Part shown: one piece after another, positions 8,700 through 17,651 of the stretch
How positions within the stretch are numbered: the stretch's first letter is position 1
How the letters are laid out: each line of letters starts with the position of its first letter
Origin: Bradyrhizobium sp. LTSP849
GTDB lineage: Bacteria; Pseudomonadota; Alphaproteobacteria; Rhizobiales; Xanthobacteraceae
Assembly: GCF_000938255.1 (NCBI RefSeq)
Contig: NZ_JYMR01000039.1
Location: forward strand, 78,189-142,188
DNA: 64,000 bases
Direction: 5' to 3'
Translations under genes and position numbers: made by a program
Notes under the pieces: generated by a model
Told to the model about the DNA's origin: nothing
Seen by the model: the letters and a program-made list of their open reading frames with translations, nothing else
Database searches by the model: none

Positions 8700-9297
8700 G
8701 ACAACCCGCGCGCACCGTGCCGCATTGTCCAGGCGATCACTCCTGATGGCGGCGCCGGCGCTTCTCGTTGCTACGCGCGCGAGCCTCGCGCAGGGCGGCG
8801 ACACCACATGGCCGCCGGTGTTCGAGACGGGCCGCAGCCAGTTCACGCTGGTGCGGCCGCGGGTAGTGATGCCAGTGCTGCGGCTTCAGGACCTGCATGG
8901 AAAGGACGTTGCGGTGGCAGCGAAGCCGGGACGCATCACGCTCGTCAATTTCTGGGCGACGTGGTGTGCAGCCTGCCGGCTCGATCTGCCCGTGCTCGCA
9001 AGCCTCGCCGGATCGCAACGCGATCAACTGGATATTGTCGCTGTTTGCACTGACACGAAGGACCTGCGCAAGGTCCGCGCGTTCCTTGGCGGCCTCGCCG
9101 CGCAAAACCTTGCCTGCTACGTCGACGCGTATGGAGCGGCGGCCGAGTCATCCGCCTCGGTCTTCCCGCTCGTCGGCATGCCCATCACCTATCTCGTCGG
9201 AACCGGCAACCGCGTCGAGGGCTACATCACCGGGGCAGCCGAGTGGCTCTCACCCGCGGGCGCGCGGTTGCTGCAATTCTATCGCGAGCAGGGCTAG
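8692..9297 (+). CDS. Exported TlpA/ResA-like thioredoxin
   Basis: A 201-residue protein with a Tat-like leader (SRRSLLMAAPALLVATRA, cleavage near residue 33) and a thioredoxin fold with the redox motif WCAAC at 91-95 in VNFWATWCAACR. The cis-proline lies in GMPITYLV. It should act in the periplasm as a disulfide reductase, for example for c-type cytochrome or Cu-site cysteines or for the sulfur on the DsrE-like partner. Its start overlaps the stop of the DsrE gene by eight bases, so the two are translationally coupled. Nothing else of a cytochrome c maturation cluster is nearby. Confidence 0.87.
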   Translation: MRETTRAHRAALSRRSLLMAAPALLVATRASLAQGGDTTWPPVFETGRSQFTLVRPRVVMPVLRLQDLHGKDVAVAAKPGRITLVNFWATWCAACRLDLPVLASLAGSQRDQLDIVAVCTDTKDLRKVRAFLGGLAAQNLACYVDAYGAAAESSASVFPLVGMPITYLVGTGNRVEGYITGAAEWLSPAGARLLQFYREQG

Positions 9298-9463
9298 GAC
9301 GAGGCGGCCTGTCGTCGCGCCGCCGGTTCCGACGGCCCTTGCTCGATCGCAAACGAATTCAGATTTACGAGACAACCCATCATTGCAAGGTGCGGCGGCA
9401 GACCATACGCTGCCCGTCATCGGCAGCCGCCGTCTGGTCTCGTTTGCATCGGGAGAATTGCGA

Positions 9464-11074
9464 ATGGTTCACGTCTCGCGACGGAAACTGCTTCAGCTTG
9501 CGGCTGTTGCACCATCGGCGCTTCCTGCTGCGTGGACGTCGGTTGCATCTGCCGCAACCGGAAAGAAGATCCTGACTGCGGTGATGCAATCGGACCTTCG
9601 CGTCACCGATCCCGGCTTCACGACGGCCATCATCACCCGCGACCATGGCTACATGGTCTACGATACGCTGCTCGGCATCGATTCCAGCTTCAAGGTGCGG
9701 CCGCAGATGGCCGACTGGACGGTGTCCACGGACAAGCTGACCTACACCTTCACCCTGCGCGACGGCCTGAAGTGGCATGATGGCGCGCCGGTGACGGCGG
9801 AGGACTGCGTCGCCTCATTGAAGCGCTGGGGCACGAGCGTCGACGGCATGGCGCGCAAGCTGATGGACTTCACGGCGGGCATCGAGGCAACGGACGCCAA
9901 GACGATCGTGCTCAAGCTAAAGGAGCCCTATGGCCTCGTGCTGGAGACGATCGCCAAGCCGTCGGCCGTTGTCGCCTTCATGATGCCGAAGCGGTTGGCC
10001 GAGACCCCGATCATCAAGCAGATTCCGGAGCAGATCGGCTCCGGCCCATTCAAGTTCGTCGCGAGCGAATTCCAGCCCGGCGTGAAAGCCATCTACGAAA
10101 AGAACACCGACTATGTGCCGCGCAAGGAGCCGGCCGAATGGACCTCGGGCGGCAAGGTGGTCAAGGTCGACCGTGTCGAGTGGATCACGATGCCGGACGC
10201 GCAGACCGCCCTCAACGCGCTGCAATCCGGCGATGTCGATTTCGTTGAAACGCCGCCGTTCGACATGCTGCCCGCGCTCGAGTCCAATCCGGACATCACC
10301 GTGTCGATCCTGAACAAATTCGGCTTCCAGTCGTTCGGCCGGATGAACTTCCTGCATCCGCCGTTCGACAATGTGAATATCCGCCGCGCCGCGATGCTCG
10401 CGATCAACCAGAAGGACGTGCTCGACGCGCAGATCGGCAATCCCAAATACTACAAGCTGTGCGGCGCGTTCTTCGTCTGCGATACGCCGCTGGCCAGCGA
10501 TGCCGGCGGCGAGACCTTGATCAAGGGCAACGGCCTGGCGCAGGCCAAGAAAGCCCTGGCCGAGTCCGGCTATGACGGCACGCCCGTGGTGATCCTGGCC
10601 CCCACTGATCAGATCCTGCTGAAAGCGCAGCCGGTCATAGTCGCGCAGCTATTGCGCGAGGCCGGTTTCAAGGTCGACCTTCAATCGATGGACTGGCAGA
10701 CCGTGGTCACCCGCCGCGCCAACCAGAAGTCTCCGAAGGAAGGCGGCTGGAACATGTTCTTCACCTACCAGGGCGCGGCCGACTCCTTGAACCCGCTGGT
10801 CAACGTCCCGATGGGCGGTAAGGGCACGAGTGGCGGCTGGTACGGCTGGTCCGAGGACCCCAAGCTCGAGGAGTTGCGCGATTCCTTTGCCCGCGCAACC
10901 TCGCCCGAGGAGAGCAAGAAGATCGCGCTTGAGGTGCAGAAGGAAGCCTACGACCAGGTGATCTACGTCCCGCTCGGCCAATTCCAGGCGCCGAGCGCAT
11001 GGCGCAAATCGCTCACCGGCGTGATCGACGGCCCAGCGACACCGATGTTCTGGAATGTGGACAAGAACGAATAG
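9464..11074 (+). CDS. ABC transporter substrate-binding protein, peptide/nickel family (SBP_bac_5)
   Basis: A 536-residue periplasmic binding protein. The N-terminus is a Tat-like leader (SRRKLLQLAAVAPSALPAA, cleavage after AASA-type residues near 32). It is followed by family 5 landmarks such as LTYTFTLRDGLKWHDGAPVT and a C-terminal IYVPLGQF segment. No permease or ATPase gene is adjacent, so it must use a system elsewhere or be an orphan receptor. The convergent neighbour is a deacetylase-type amidohydrolase, which hints at an N-acylated or peptide-like ligand. The ATG at 9464 is chosen because the leader begins there; the frame is open far upstream but that part is not family-like. Confidence 0.88.
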   Translation: MVHVSRRKLLQLAAVAPSALPAAWTSVASAATGKKILTAVMQSDLRVTDPGFTTAIITRDHGYMVYDTLLGIDSSFKVRPQMADWTVSTDKLTYTFTLRDGLKWHDGAPVTAEDCVASLKRWGTSVDGMARKLMDFTAGIEATDAKTIVLKLKEPYGLVLETIAKPSAVVAFMMPKRLAETPIIKQIPEQIGSGPFKFVASEFQPGVKAIYEKNTDYVPRKEPAEWTSGGKVVKVDRVEWITMPDAQTALNALQSGDVDFVETPPFDMLPALESNPDITVSILNKFGFQSFGRMNFLHPPFDNVNIRRAAMLAINQKDVLDAQIGNPKYYKLCGAFFVCDTPLASDAGGETLIKGNGLAQAKKALAESGYDGTPVVILAPTDQILLKAQPVIVAQLLREAGFKVDLQSMDWQTVVTRRANQKSPKEGGWNMFFTYQGAADSLNPLVNVPMGGKGTSGGWYGWSEDPKLEELRDSFARATSPEESKKIALEVQKEAYDQVIYVPLGQFQAPSAWRKSLTGVIDGPATPMFWNVDKNE

Positions 11075-11081
11075 CGAAGCC

Positions 11082-12242
11082 CTATTTCGGATGCCACCAG
11101 CGGCCGCCGACGACGACGCCTTCGGAGACGATCTTGCGGTCGCCGATCAGGTGCTCGCCGACCACGTCCTCATAGTCGAACTGGCCTTCCTTCACCGAAA
11201 TCAGCGTGGCATCGCCGGCGCTGCCTGGCTTGAGGCTGCCGAGTTCTGGCCGCCGCAGCGCCATCGCGGCGTTGACCGTCGAGGTCGCGATGACGTCGGA
11301 CAGCGGCATGCCCATGCACAAAAATTTCGACAGGGTCGTCACCTGGTCGAAGGCCGGGCCATCGATGCAGAGCTGATGGATGTCAGACGAGATCGTGTCC
11401 GGATAGAAGCCGTTGGCGAGCATCGCGCGTGCGGTCTTGAAGGCGAACGAGCCCTTGCCGTGGCCGATGTCGAACAGCACGCCGCGCTCGCGCGCGTCCA
11501 GCACCGCCCTCTTCACCGTACCTTGCGCGGTCGCAGGCGTGTTCGGGAACGGACGGAACGCATGGGTCAGCACATCGCCGGGACGCAGGCGCGCCAGCAC
11601 CTCCTCGTAGCTCGGCGGCGGATGGTCGATATGCGCCATCAAGGGCATGCCGACCTCGTCGGCGACCTGGAGCGCGATGTCGAGCGGCACGGTCCCCGAC
11701 GTGCCCGAGGAGTGCAGTCCGACGCGCACCTTGATGCCGACGATGAGGTCGCGGTTGGCATCCGCCACCTTTACCGCTTCGATCGGATTCATCAGCCGCA
11801 ATTCCTCGCTCTCGCCGACCATGATCCGGTGCGAGAAGCCGAAGATGCCGGCATGCGAGACGTGCAGATAGGCGAGAATGCGGACCTGGCTCGGCTCGAT
11901 CACATGCTTGCGAAAGCCCGCGAAATTGCCGGGGCCGGCGCTGCCGGTATCGACGGAGGTGGTGACGCCTGAGGCGCGGCAGAATTCCTCGGCATCGATG
12001 CCGAGCGAGGTGCCGCCCCAATAGACGTGGGTATGGAGATCGATCAGCCCCGGCGTCACGATGAGCTGCGATACGTCGCGCACCTCAGTCGCCGGATCCG
12101 CCTTCAGCCCACTGCCGACCGCAGCGACCTTGCCACCCGAAAAGGCCACATCGGTCACGGCATCGAGCTTCTGGGATGGGTCGACCACACGGCCGCCGCG
12201 CAGGATCAGGTCGAAAGGCATCATCATCTCCGGATCAGGCAA
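11082..12242 (-). CDS. Amidohydrolase/deacetylase-family metallohydrolase (dihydroorotase-like)
   Basis: A 386-residue amidohydrolase. Metal-binding residues are visible: HTH at 70-72 in GLIDLHTHVYWG, a likely carbamylated lysine K171 in VGIKVRVG, His204 and His207 in MAHIDHPP, His227 in LTHAF and Asp287 in SSDIHQ. This pattern matches the dihydroorotase-like EF_0837/AHA_3915 deacetylase group. It probably hydrolyses an N-acyl amino acid or cyclic amide. Three further methionines (residues 6-8) could be the true start. The protein is cytosolic. A perfect hairpin lies just upstream, separating it from the SPFH gene. Confidence 0.85.
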   Translation of the reverse strand: MPDPEMMMPFDLILRGGRVVDPSQKLDAVTDVAFSGGKVAAVGSGLKADPATEVRDVSQLIVTPGLIDLHTHVYWGGTSLGIDAEEFCRASGVTTSVDTGSAGPGNFAGFRKHVIEPSQVRILAYLHVSHAGIFGFSHRIMVGESEELRLMNPIEAVKVADANRDLIVGIKVRVGLHSSGTSGTVPLDIALQVADEVGMPLMAHIDHPPPSYEEVLARLRPGDVLTHAFRPFPNTPATAQGTVKRAVLDARERGVLFDIGHGKGSFAFKTARAMLANGFYPDTISSDIHQLCIDGPAFDQVTTLSKFLCMGMPLSDVIATSTVNAAMALRRPELGSLKPGSAGDATLISVKEGQFDYEDVVGEHLIGDRKIVSEGVVVGGRWWHPK

Positions 12243-12249
12243 ACATGGA

Positions 12250-12278
12250 CCGGGCTGGAAGGTGCTCTTCCAGCCCGG
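12250..12278 (-). terminator. 12-bp perfect hairpin, candidate terminator
   Basis: The arm CCGGGCTGGAAG at 12250-12261 is the exact reverse complement of CTTCCAGCCCGG at 12267-12278, with a five-base loop. It follows the minus-strand SPFH gene and precedes the amidohydrolase start. No clear T tract follows on the minus strand, so termination may be imperfect. Confidence 0.5.
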
Positions 12279-12325
12279 CCGCTTCTGTTAGCAATTTTCA
12301 CACCAGCGAAGCAAATCAACTGCGC

Positions 12326-14326
12326 TCAATGCCCGTTAGTCCTGCGATCCGCCTTCGGCGCCTCCTCCTTCAGCCGCTCCAGCGCATCGGGCATCATGCG
12401 GCCGAACATCGAGCTCAGCATCGCGGTCGGGATCAGGCCCGCATTGCCGGTGTCCTGGCCTTGCCCGCCGGACATCAGGAACTGCGGCACCAACGGCTGG
12501 TTGATCTTGGTCAGGGCTTCCGCGAACTTTGTAAAGTTCTGCTCGGCCAACCTGAACTCCGGTCCGCCATAGGCGTCGACCGAGAGCTTTGTCGACTGGG
12601 CATTGGCGGTACCAACCGCAAGGACCCGGTCGGCTTCGCCCTGGCCCTCGAGTCGCGACTGCTCGCCGACCGCGGCCGCGGTCACCTTTCGGGTCTCCGC
12701 ATCCTTTTGCGCGCGGGCGAACGCCGCAGCACCCTCATTCTCGTTGACCTTGATCTGGATCAGCGACTGCGTCAGCGCCGACTGCGCCGCCGCCGCCGCC
12801 TTGGCCTCGTTGAGCGTACGCTCCTGGACAGCGGCCTTTTCCTGCTCCTGATAGGTCTCGATCTGCTCGCGCGCGATCTGGCGCGAGCGGAGCTGGATCA
12901 GGATGTTCTCGATCGTGTGGTCGCCGTTCGCGGCGCGCGGCGTGCCGATCAAGACCTCCTGGAGGTCGAGCGAATAGCTCTCGAACTTCGCCTTCATCTG
13001 CGCCGCCGACTCATCCTGGATCGACGCCCTGTTCTGAAGCAACTCGATCAGCGTCATCTTCTGCGCGATGTTCTTGAAGAACGCGCTCACCATCGGATCG
13101 AGCGTCTGCTCGACGAGCTTCTTCACGTCGCCGAAGCGCTGGATGATCATCGGCGCCTTCTTGTAGTCGATATGCATCACCACCGGCAGCGTCGGCTCGA
13201 ACGCGTCCCGCGTGATCAACGAGATTTCCGACAGGTTCTCATCTAACTTCATCGCACCGACCTCGCCGCGCACCCATTTCAGGATGAAGTTGACGGTCGG
13301 GATGATCTCGATCTTGCCCGCATAAGTGTTGAAGGCGTATTTGCCGGGCAGCAGCGGATCCTTCCAGACGCCGCGGCCGCCGTTGAGAACCTGCTCGCCA
13401 TGGCGATACTGATCACCCGACACGTCGGCGCTGTGCGGGCCGGTATAGAAGATGACGACGCCGACATTGCCGACCGGGATCACCGTCTTCGGCACCGCCT
13501 CGACGGTCGCGAACAGACGATTGATGTACCAGGTGCCCTCGACGATGACCTGCAACTGGCGACCGCGATAGCCGCCGGCGCTTAAGAATTTCTCGGGCTC
13601 CTGGAAATTGTTGTGAAAGATCTCGTCGTCGCGCAGATCGGTGCCGACCTCGGGCGCGATGATTTCGCCTGATGGCAGCGACGGGCCGTCATGCACGGTG
13701 ACGATTCCGACCAGATCATGATCGGCAGCCAGCACGACGGGCGCAAAACCCCAGCGCTCGGCGATGGTGAGCTGCATGGCGTCGAGCACGCCGCGCTCCT
13801 GCCCGCTCAGGGCATGGCCGTAGACGCGCTCGTCGGTGATGATCGCGAACTGCGTCGTGTTGATCGCATAGGTACCTTCGCGCAGGATTTTTCGCTGCGG
13901 GCCCTTCTGGCCGCCACCGAGCAGGAATCGCCGCACGTCCTGGAAATCCGCCCTGTCCTCGGTGTCGTTGGCGCCGAGCACCTGCGAGGCACCAAGCGGC
14001 GCGCCGTCGCGCGCGAACACATAGGCGATCTTGCCCTGTCCGACCGTGACGAGATCCGATTTGTGGATCCGGTACATGAACGGAAAGAACACGTGCAGGC
14101 CGCCGCGCAGGACTTCCGGCTCATAGCCGGCTTCGCCATTCAGCGCGATGAAGCCGCCTTCGATCGATCCCTTGGTCGTCCATAGTTTCTCGACGATGCC
14201 GACCTGATTGTTCGGGATGTAACGAAAGATATTGGCAATCCGCAGCAGGATCACGAGCGCGATCGCTGCCGCAGCCCAAAGCGCCGGCTGGGTCAGCCAG
14301 GCGCCATTGAAACCATTGAGGTCCAT
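12326..14326 (-). CDS. SPFH/band 7 membrane protein (flotillin-like)
   Basis: A 666-residue protein. One transmembrane helix lies at about residues 16-34 (LWAAAAIALVILLRI), followed by an extended band 7/SPFH region (IPNNQVGIVEK, then VGNVGVVIFYTG). A long Ala/Glu/Gln-rich coiled coil occupies about 480-590 (ARSQIAREQIETYQEQEKAA-type heptads). The C-terminal tail has LVPQFLMSGG followed by a Gly/Gln stretch. Such proteins form large membrane-associated oligomers and scaffold lipid domains or proteases. The 666-residue length exceeds simple flotillins, and the SPFH region seems duplicated or expanded. No NfeD partner gene is adjacent. Function in this organism is unknown. Confidence 0.85.
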   Translation of the reverse strand: MDLNGFNGAWLTQPALWAAAAIALVILLRIANIFRYIPNNQVGIVEKLWTTKGSIEGGFIALNGEAGYEPEVLRGGLHVFFPFMYRIHKSDLVTVGQGKIAYVFARDGAPLGASQVLGANDTEDRADFQDVRRFLLGGGQKGPQRKILREGTYAINTTQFAIITDERVYGHALSGQERGVLDAMQLTIAERWGFAPVVLAADHDLVGIVTVHDGPSLPSGEIIAPEVGTDLRDDEIFHNNFQEPEKFLSAGGYRGRQLQVIVEGTWYINRLFATVEAVPKTVIPVGNVGVVIFYTGPHSADVSGDQYRHGEQVLNGGRGVWKDPLLPGKYAFNTYAGKIEIIPTVNFILKWVRGEVGAMKLDENLSEISLITRDAFEPTLPVVMHIDYKKAPMIIQRFGDVKKLVEQTLDPMVSAFFKNIAQKMTLIELLQNRASIQDESAAQMKAKFESYSLDLQEVLIGTPRAANGDHTIENILIQLRSRQIAREQIETYQEQEKAAVQERTLNEAKAAAAAQSALTQSLIQIKVNENEGAAAFARAQKDAETRKVTAAAVGEQSRLEGQGEADRVLAVGTANAQSTKLSVDAYGGPEFRLAEQNFTKFAEALTKINQPLVPQFLMSGGQGQDTGNAGLIPTAMLSSMFGRMMPDALERLKEEAPKADRRTNGH

Positions 14327-14493
14327 AGTTCATCTCCACGATTCGCAACTGGGCGGCTTGGTTAACCAAAGCCACACCCCAGAATTGCGGGAGCGGAGAT
14401 GTGAGTACCGACCCTGCTTCGCAAGTCGGCTGTCGCGTAAAGCCGTGCCAATCTTTTTTTATTGGGGACTTGACGCGTGAATAAACTTGCGCC

Positions 14494-14520
14494 GCAGCAC
14501 GGCCGAAAAAGCCGTGCTGC
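14494..14520 (-). terminator. 10-bp hairpin between VOC and SPFH genes
   Basis: GCAGCACGGC at 14494-14503 pairs perfectly with GCCGTGCTGC at 14511-14520 around a seven-base loop. It lies downstream of the VOC gene on the minus strand and upstream of the SPFH gene, so it may end the ABC transporter operon. No T run follows it on the minus strand. Confidence 0.45.
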
Positions 14521-14554
14521 ACGTCGGCCGCCGATGAGCGCCGTTAAGTGCTCC

Positions 14555-15157
14555 TTATTTCATCGGCTCGGTGGTCGACCACAGCACGGTCTTGGCGCTC
14601 TTCTCGTAGGCCATGCCCTTGGGATAGCTGATCAGCTCCATCTGCATGCCCCACGGCGTCAGGAAATAGAGGATGGATTGACCGGCGGCCGGTCCTTCGT
14701 TCACCGGGATCGGTCCCTGCATGGTCTTGACGTTCTTCGACCGCAGATACTCGGCGGCCTTGGCGATGTCGTCGACATAGAGCGCAATGTGGTGGCCGCC
14801 GATGTCGCTGTTCTTCGGCAGCGTCTTGGCCTGGTCGGGCGACTGGTACTGGAACAGCTCGATGTTGGAGCCGTAGCCGCAGCGGACCATGCTGATCTCG
14901 TCAATGACGGCGCGCGGGTTCACGTTGACAGCATCCTGCATGAACGTGCCCTTATCGTCCATGAACGGGCCGAACGACATCGCATGCGAACAGCCAAGCA
15001 CGTCGGTGAAGAAGGCGGTCGCCGCCTTCACGTCCGGCACGGTGATGCCGGTATGATCGTGGCCGCGCAGGCCGGGAATGGAATCCGCCGAAGCCGGCAG
15101 GATCGAGGCGCCGAGCGACAGCGCGGCGGAGGCAAGCAGTACTCTCAACGGGATCAT
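14555..15157 (-). CDS. Exported VOC (glyoxalase/bleomycin-resistance fold) protein
   Basis: A 200-residue protein. The ATG at 15157 has AAAAGGAAG upstream and starts a good Sec leader (MIPLRVLLASAALSLGAS, cleavage after PASA), so the nine codons before it are probably untranslated. The mature part is a VOC domain: DHTGITVPDVKAATAFFTDV, then GGHHIALYVDDIAKAA, ending with GMQMELISYP. Metal-type His and Glu positions (HDH, HHIAL, MELI) are present. VOC enzymes are usually cytosolic, so export is unusual. It is the last gene of the operon that contains the peptide-type ABC importer and an SDR. Substrate unknown. Confidence 0.82.
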   Translation of the reverse strand: MIPLRVLLASAALSLGASILPASADSIPGLRGHDHTGITVPDVKAATAFFTDVLGCSHAMSFGPFMDDKGTFMQDAVNVNPRAVIDEISMVRCGYGSNIELFQYQSPDQAKTLPKNSDIGGHHIALYVDDIAKAAEYLRSKNVKTMQGPIPVNEGPAAGQSILYFLTPWGMQMELISYPKGMAYEKSAKTVLWSTTEPMK

Positions 15158-15205
15158 GATCGCTTCCTTTTGGTTCAAAGCCAACGCAACATCCGACGTG
15201 AAAAC

Positions 15206-15925
15206 TCAGCCCGGCGACGCCAACTGGCGCTCGACGCCCTTGGGATCATGGGCAAGGCCTTGCGCAAGGCCACGCGCCATCTCGCCGACATAGATCTCCT
15301 CCTCGCCGGCCTCGAAACCGTCGAGGATTTCCCTCGCCGCATCCGCGGTCGTCATCTTCGGGATGGTCAGCATCGCGGTCATGCGGGTGTCGATCGCACC
15401 GGGCAGCGCCGCGGCGACACGCACGCCCTTCGGCACCAGCTCGCCGCGCAGGCCCTGCGTCAGGCTGAGACCCGCCGCCTTGGAGGCGCAGTAGGACCCC
15501 ATGAACGGCAGGTTCACGCGCGCGAGGATGGTGAGGATATTAAGCACCGCCCCCTTGTTCTTGATCAGCGTTGGTGCGAAGGCCTTCGTCACCCGCAGCG
15601 GCGCGAGATAGTTGATCTCGATCTCCTCGCGCGCGATCGCAAGATCAGGCGCGGCCATGAAGCCGGTGTTGTGGTTCACTCCGGCATTGTTGATCAGCAG
15701 CGTGACGTCATTCGCCGTGGCTGCGGCCCTTGCGACATCATCGTCGTTGGTGACGTCCATCTTGATCGGCACGACGCCGTCCGAGGCGATCAGAGCGGAA
15801 ACATCACGCGCCGCGGCGTAGATCTTCGTAGCCCCACGCGCCTTCAGCTCGGCAATGAGCGCCTGCGCGATCGCGCCGGTGGCGCCGGTCATGAGAACGA
15901 CGGAACCCTTGATGCTTTCGGTCAT
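15206..15925 (-). CDS. SDR-family oxidoreductase
   Basis: A 239-residue short-chain dehydrogenase. The cofactor loop is TGATGAIA (13-20), a variant of TGxxxGIG. NNAG lies at 79-82 and the catalytic YCASK at 145-149. The usual catalytic serine position is Thr132. The protein probably oxidises or reduces an alcohol or ketone in a catabolic step. Its ATG overlaps the stop of the upstream ATPase gene in an ATGA arrangement, so it is translationally coupled to the ABC importer. This coupling suggests that it acts on the imported compound. Confidence 0.87.
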   Translation of the reverse strand: MTESIKGSVVLMTGATGAIAQALIAELKARGATKIYAAARDVSALIASDGVVPIKMDVTNDDDVARAAATANDVTLLINNAGVNHNTGFMAAPDLAIAREEIEINYLAPLRVTKAFAPTLIKNKGAVLNILTILARVNLPFMGSYCASKAAGLSLTQGLRGELVPKGVRVAAALPGAIDTRMTAMLTIPKMTTADAAREILDGFEAGEEEIYVGEMARGLAQGLAHDPKGVERQLASPG

Positions 15926-16779
15926 GCGGCTGATCCTTGTTGCTGGGGCGTGACAACCGGCGGAGAATCGTCGAGCCAGCCCGGCTCGACGTCGGGCAGG
16001 GGAATTGCGGCGAGCAGTTGCCGCGTATAGGCGTGCTGCGGGGTACCGAAGACGCGTGCAACGGGCCCGTATTCGACGACCTCGCCCTGATGCAGGATTG
16101 CGACATCGTCGCAGAGCACACGCACGACCGAGAGATCGTGGCTGATGAACACCATCGTGAGACCGAGCCGCGCGCGCAGCTCCCTCAGCAACAGCATGAT
16201 GTGCGCCTGCGTCGAGACGTCGAGGCCAGATACGATCTCGTCGGCGACGATGAAATCGGGCTCGAGCGCAAGTGCGCGCGCAATGCCGGCGCGCTGGCGC
16301 TGCCCGCCGGACAATTCATGCGGATAACGGTCGGCAAACTCCGGCGGCAGACCGACCAGATTGAGGAGGCCAGCCGCGCGCTCGCGCCGGTCGGATCTGC
16401 CCTTCAGCCGCCCATGCACCTCCAGCGGCCGCGTCAGCGTGGTGCCGAGCCGCAGCCGCGGATTGAGCGAGGACTGCGGATCCTGAAAGATCATCTGGAT
16501 GCGCGCCCGCAACGGGCGCAGCTCGGCCTCGTCGAGCTGTCCGATCTCGACGCCATCGAACTGAATGCCGCCGGCGGTCGGCTTCAAGAGCCGCACCAGC
16601 AATCGGCCGAACGTGGTTTTGCCCGAGCCGGATTCACCGACCAAACCAAGCACCGAACCGCGCGGCACGGCGAGATCGACCCCCCTGATCACCTCGCGCA
16701 AACCGGGCTTGCGAAACCAACCCTTATGCTCCGGATATCCGAAGCTCAGACTGCCGGTGCGGAGCAGGATCTCGCTCAT
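15922..16779 (-). CDS. ABC transporter ATP-binding protein (DppF/OppF type)
   Basis: A 285-residue ATPase of a peptide/nickel-type importer. Walker A is GESGSGKT at 48-55, the signature is ELSGGQRQR, and the Walker B segment reads FIVADEIVSGLD, with Ile in place of the usual Pro after the catalytic Glu. The C-terminus has the oligopeptide-transporter extension (HAYTRQLLAAIPLPD). The start ATG overlaps the stop of the preceding ATPase gene by four bases (ATGA). With the DppD-like protein it should form the heterodimeric motor on the cytoplasmic face. Confidence 0.92.
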   Translation of the reverse strand: MSEILLRTGSLSFGYPEHKGWFRKPGLREVIRGVDLAVPRGSVLGLVGESGSGKTTFGRLLVRLLKPTAGGIQFDGVEIGQLDEAELRPLRARIQMIFQDPQSSLNPRLRLGTTLTRPLEVHGRLKGRSDRRERAAGLLNLVGLPPEFADRYPHELSGGQRQRAGIARALALEPDFIVADEIVSGLDVSTQAHIMLLLRELRARLGLTMVFISHDLSVVRVLCDDVAILHQGEVVEYGPVARVFGTPQHAYTRQLLAAIPLPDVEPGWLDDSPPVVTPQQQGSAA

Positions 16780-17651
16780 GCCGGCCTCGCCTCGCCTGCC
16801 CGGTCGAGGCGATGGGCCTCCGACCACAATTGCTCGATCAAGGCCGGCGGCACCGGGCGCAGCGCGTCCGCCGGCCGGTCGGCGCGCGGCGTCGCAGCGA
16901 GCAATGCGCGCGTATAGGCATGACGCGGACGTACCAGCACGTCCGCGGTTTCGCCCTCCTCGAGCACGCGGCCCGCATGCAGCACGCTCATGCTGCGGCA
17001 GATCTTGGCAACGACGCCGAGGTCGTGGGTGACGAACAAGATCGCGCTGCCATGGCGCAAGCGCAGTCGCTCGACGAGTTGCAGCACCTGGCGCTGCACA
17101 GTGACGTCGAGGGCCGTGGTCGGCTCGTCGGCAATGACGAGGGCGGGATCGCAGGCAAAGGCCATCGCGATCAGCACGCGCTGACGCATGCCGCCGGAGA
17201 TCTCGTGCGGATAAAGCGCGAGCACCCGCTCCGGCTCGCGGATCGCGACCTCGGTCAGGAGCTCGGCGGCGCGCGTCAGCGCCGCGCGCTTCGGCAGGCC
17301 GAGATGGTGCCGCAGCAAATTGCCGATCTGCGCTCCGATGCGCTTAACCGGATTGAGCGAGGTCATCGGGTCCTGCGGGATCAGCGCGATGCGGCGGCCG
17401 AGCAGGCCGCGGCGCTCGGTTTCCGTCATCGCCAGGAGATCACGCCCCTCAAATGCAATCTGACCTGACGTGATGGTTGCATTCGCGGGCAGCAGTCCGA
17501 GCACGGCACGGCCGAGCATGGATTTTCCGGCGCCGGATTCGCCGACCAGCCCACGGACCTCGCCGGGCTGCACCTCGAGGCTGACGCCGCGCAGCACATT
17601 GGCGGCACCGATCGCGACCTTCAGCCCTTCCACAGTGAGCGTTGCGTTCAT
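16776..17651 (-). CDS. ABC transporter ATP-binding protein (DppD/OppD type)
   Basis: A 291-residue ATPase. Walker A is GESGAGKS at 37-44, the Q loop PQDPMTSLNP, the signature EISGGMRQR and Walker B LVIADEPTTALD, with the switch His in FVTHDLGVV. The C-terminal PRHAYTRALLAATPR is the opp/dpp-type extension. The ATG at 17651 overlaps the stop of the permease gene by four bases (ATGA), which fixes the start. An upstream in-frame extension lies inside the permease gene and is not part of it. Confidence 0.92.
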   Translation of the reverse strand: MNATLTVEGLKVAIGAANVLRGVSLEVQPGEVRGLVGESGAGKSMLGRAVLGLLPANATITSGQIAFEGRDLLAMTETERRGLLGRRIALIPQDPMTSLNPVKRIGAQIGNLLRHHLGLPKRAALTRAAELLTEVAIREPERVLALYPHEISGGMRQRVLIAMAFACDPALVIADEPTTALDVTVQRQVLQLVERLRLRHGSAILFVTHDLGVVAKICRSMSVLHAGRVLEEGETADVLVRPRHAYTRALLAATPRADRPADALRPVPPALIEQLWSEAHRLDRAGEARPA

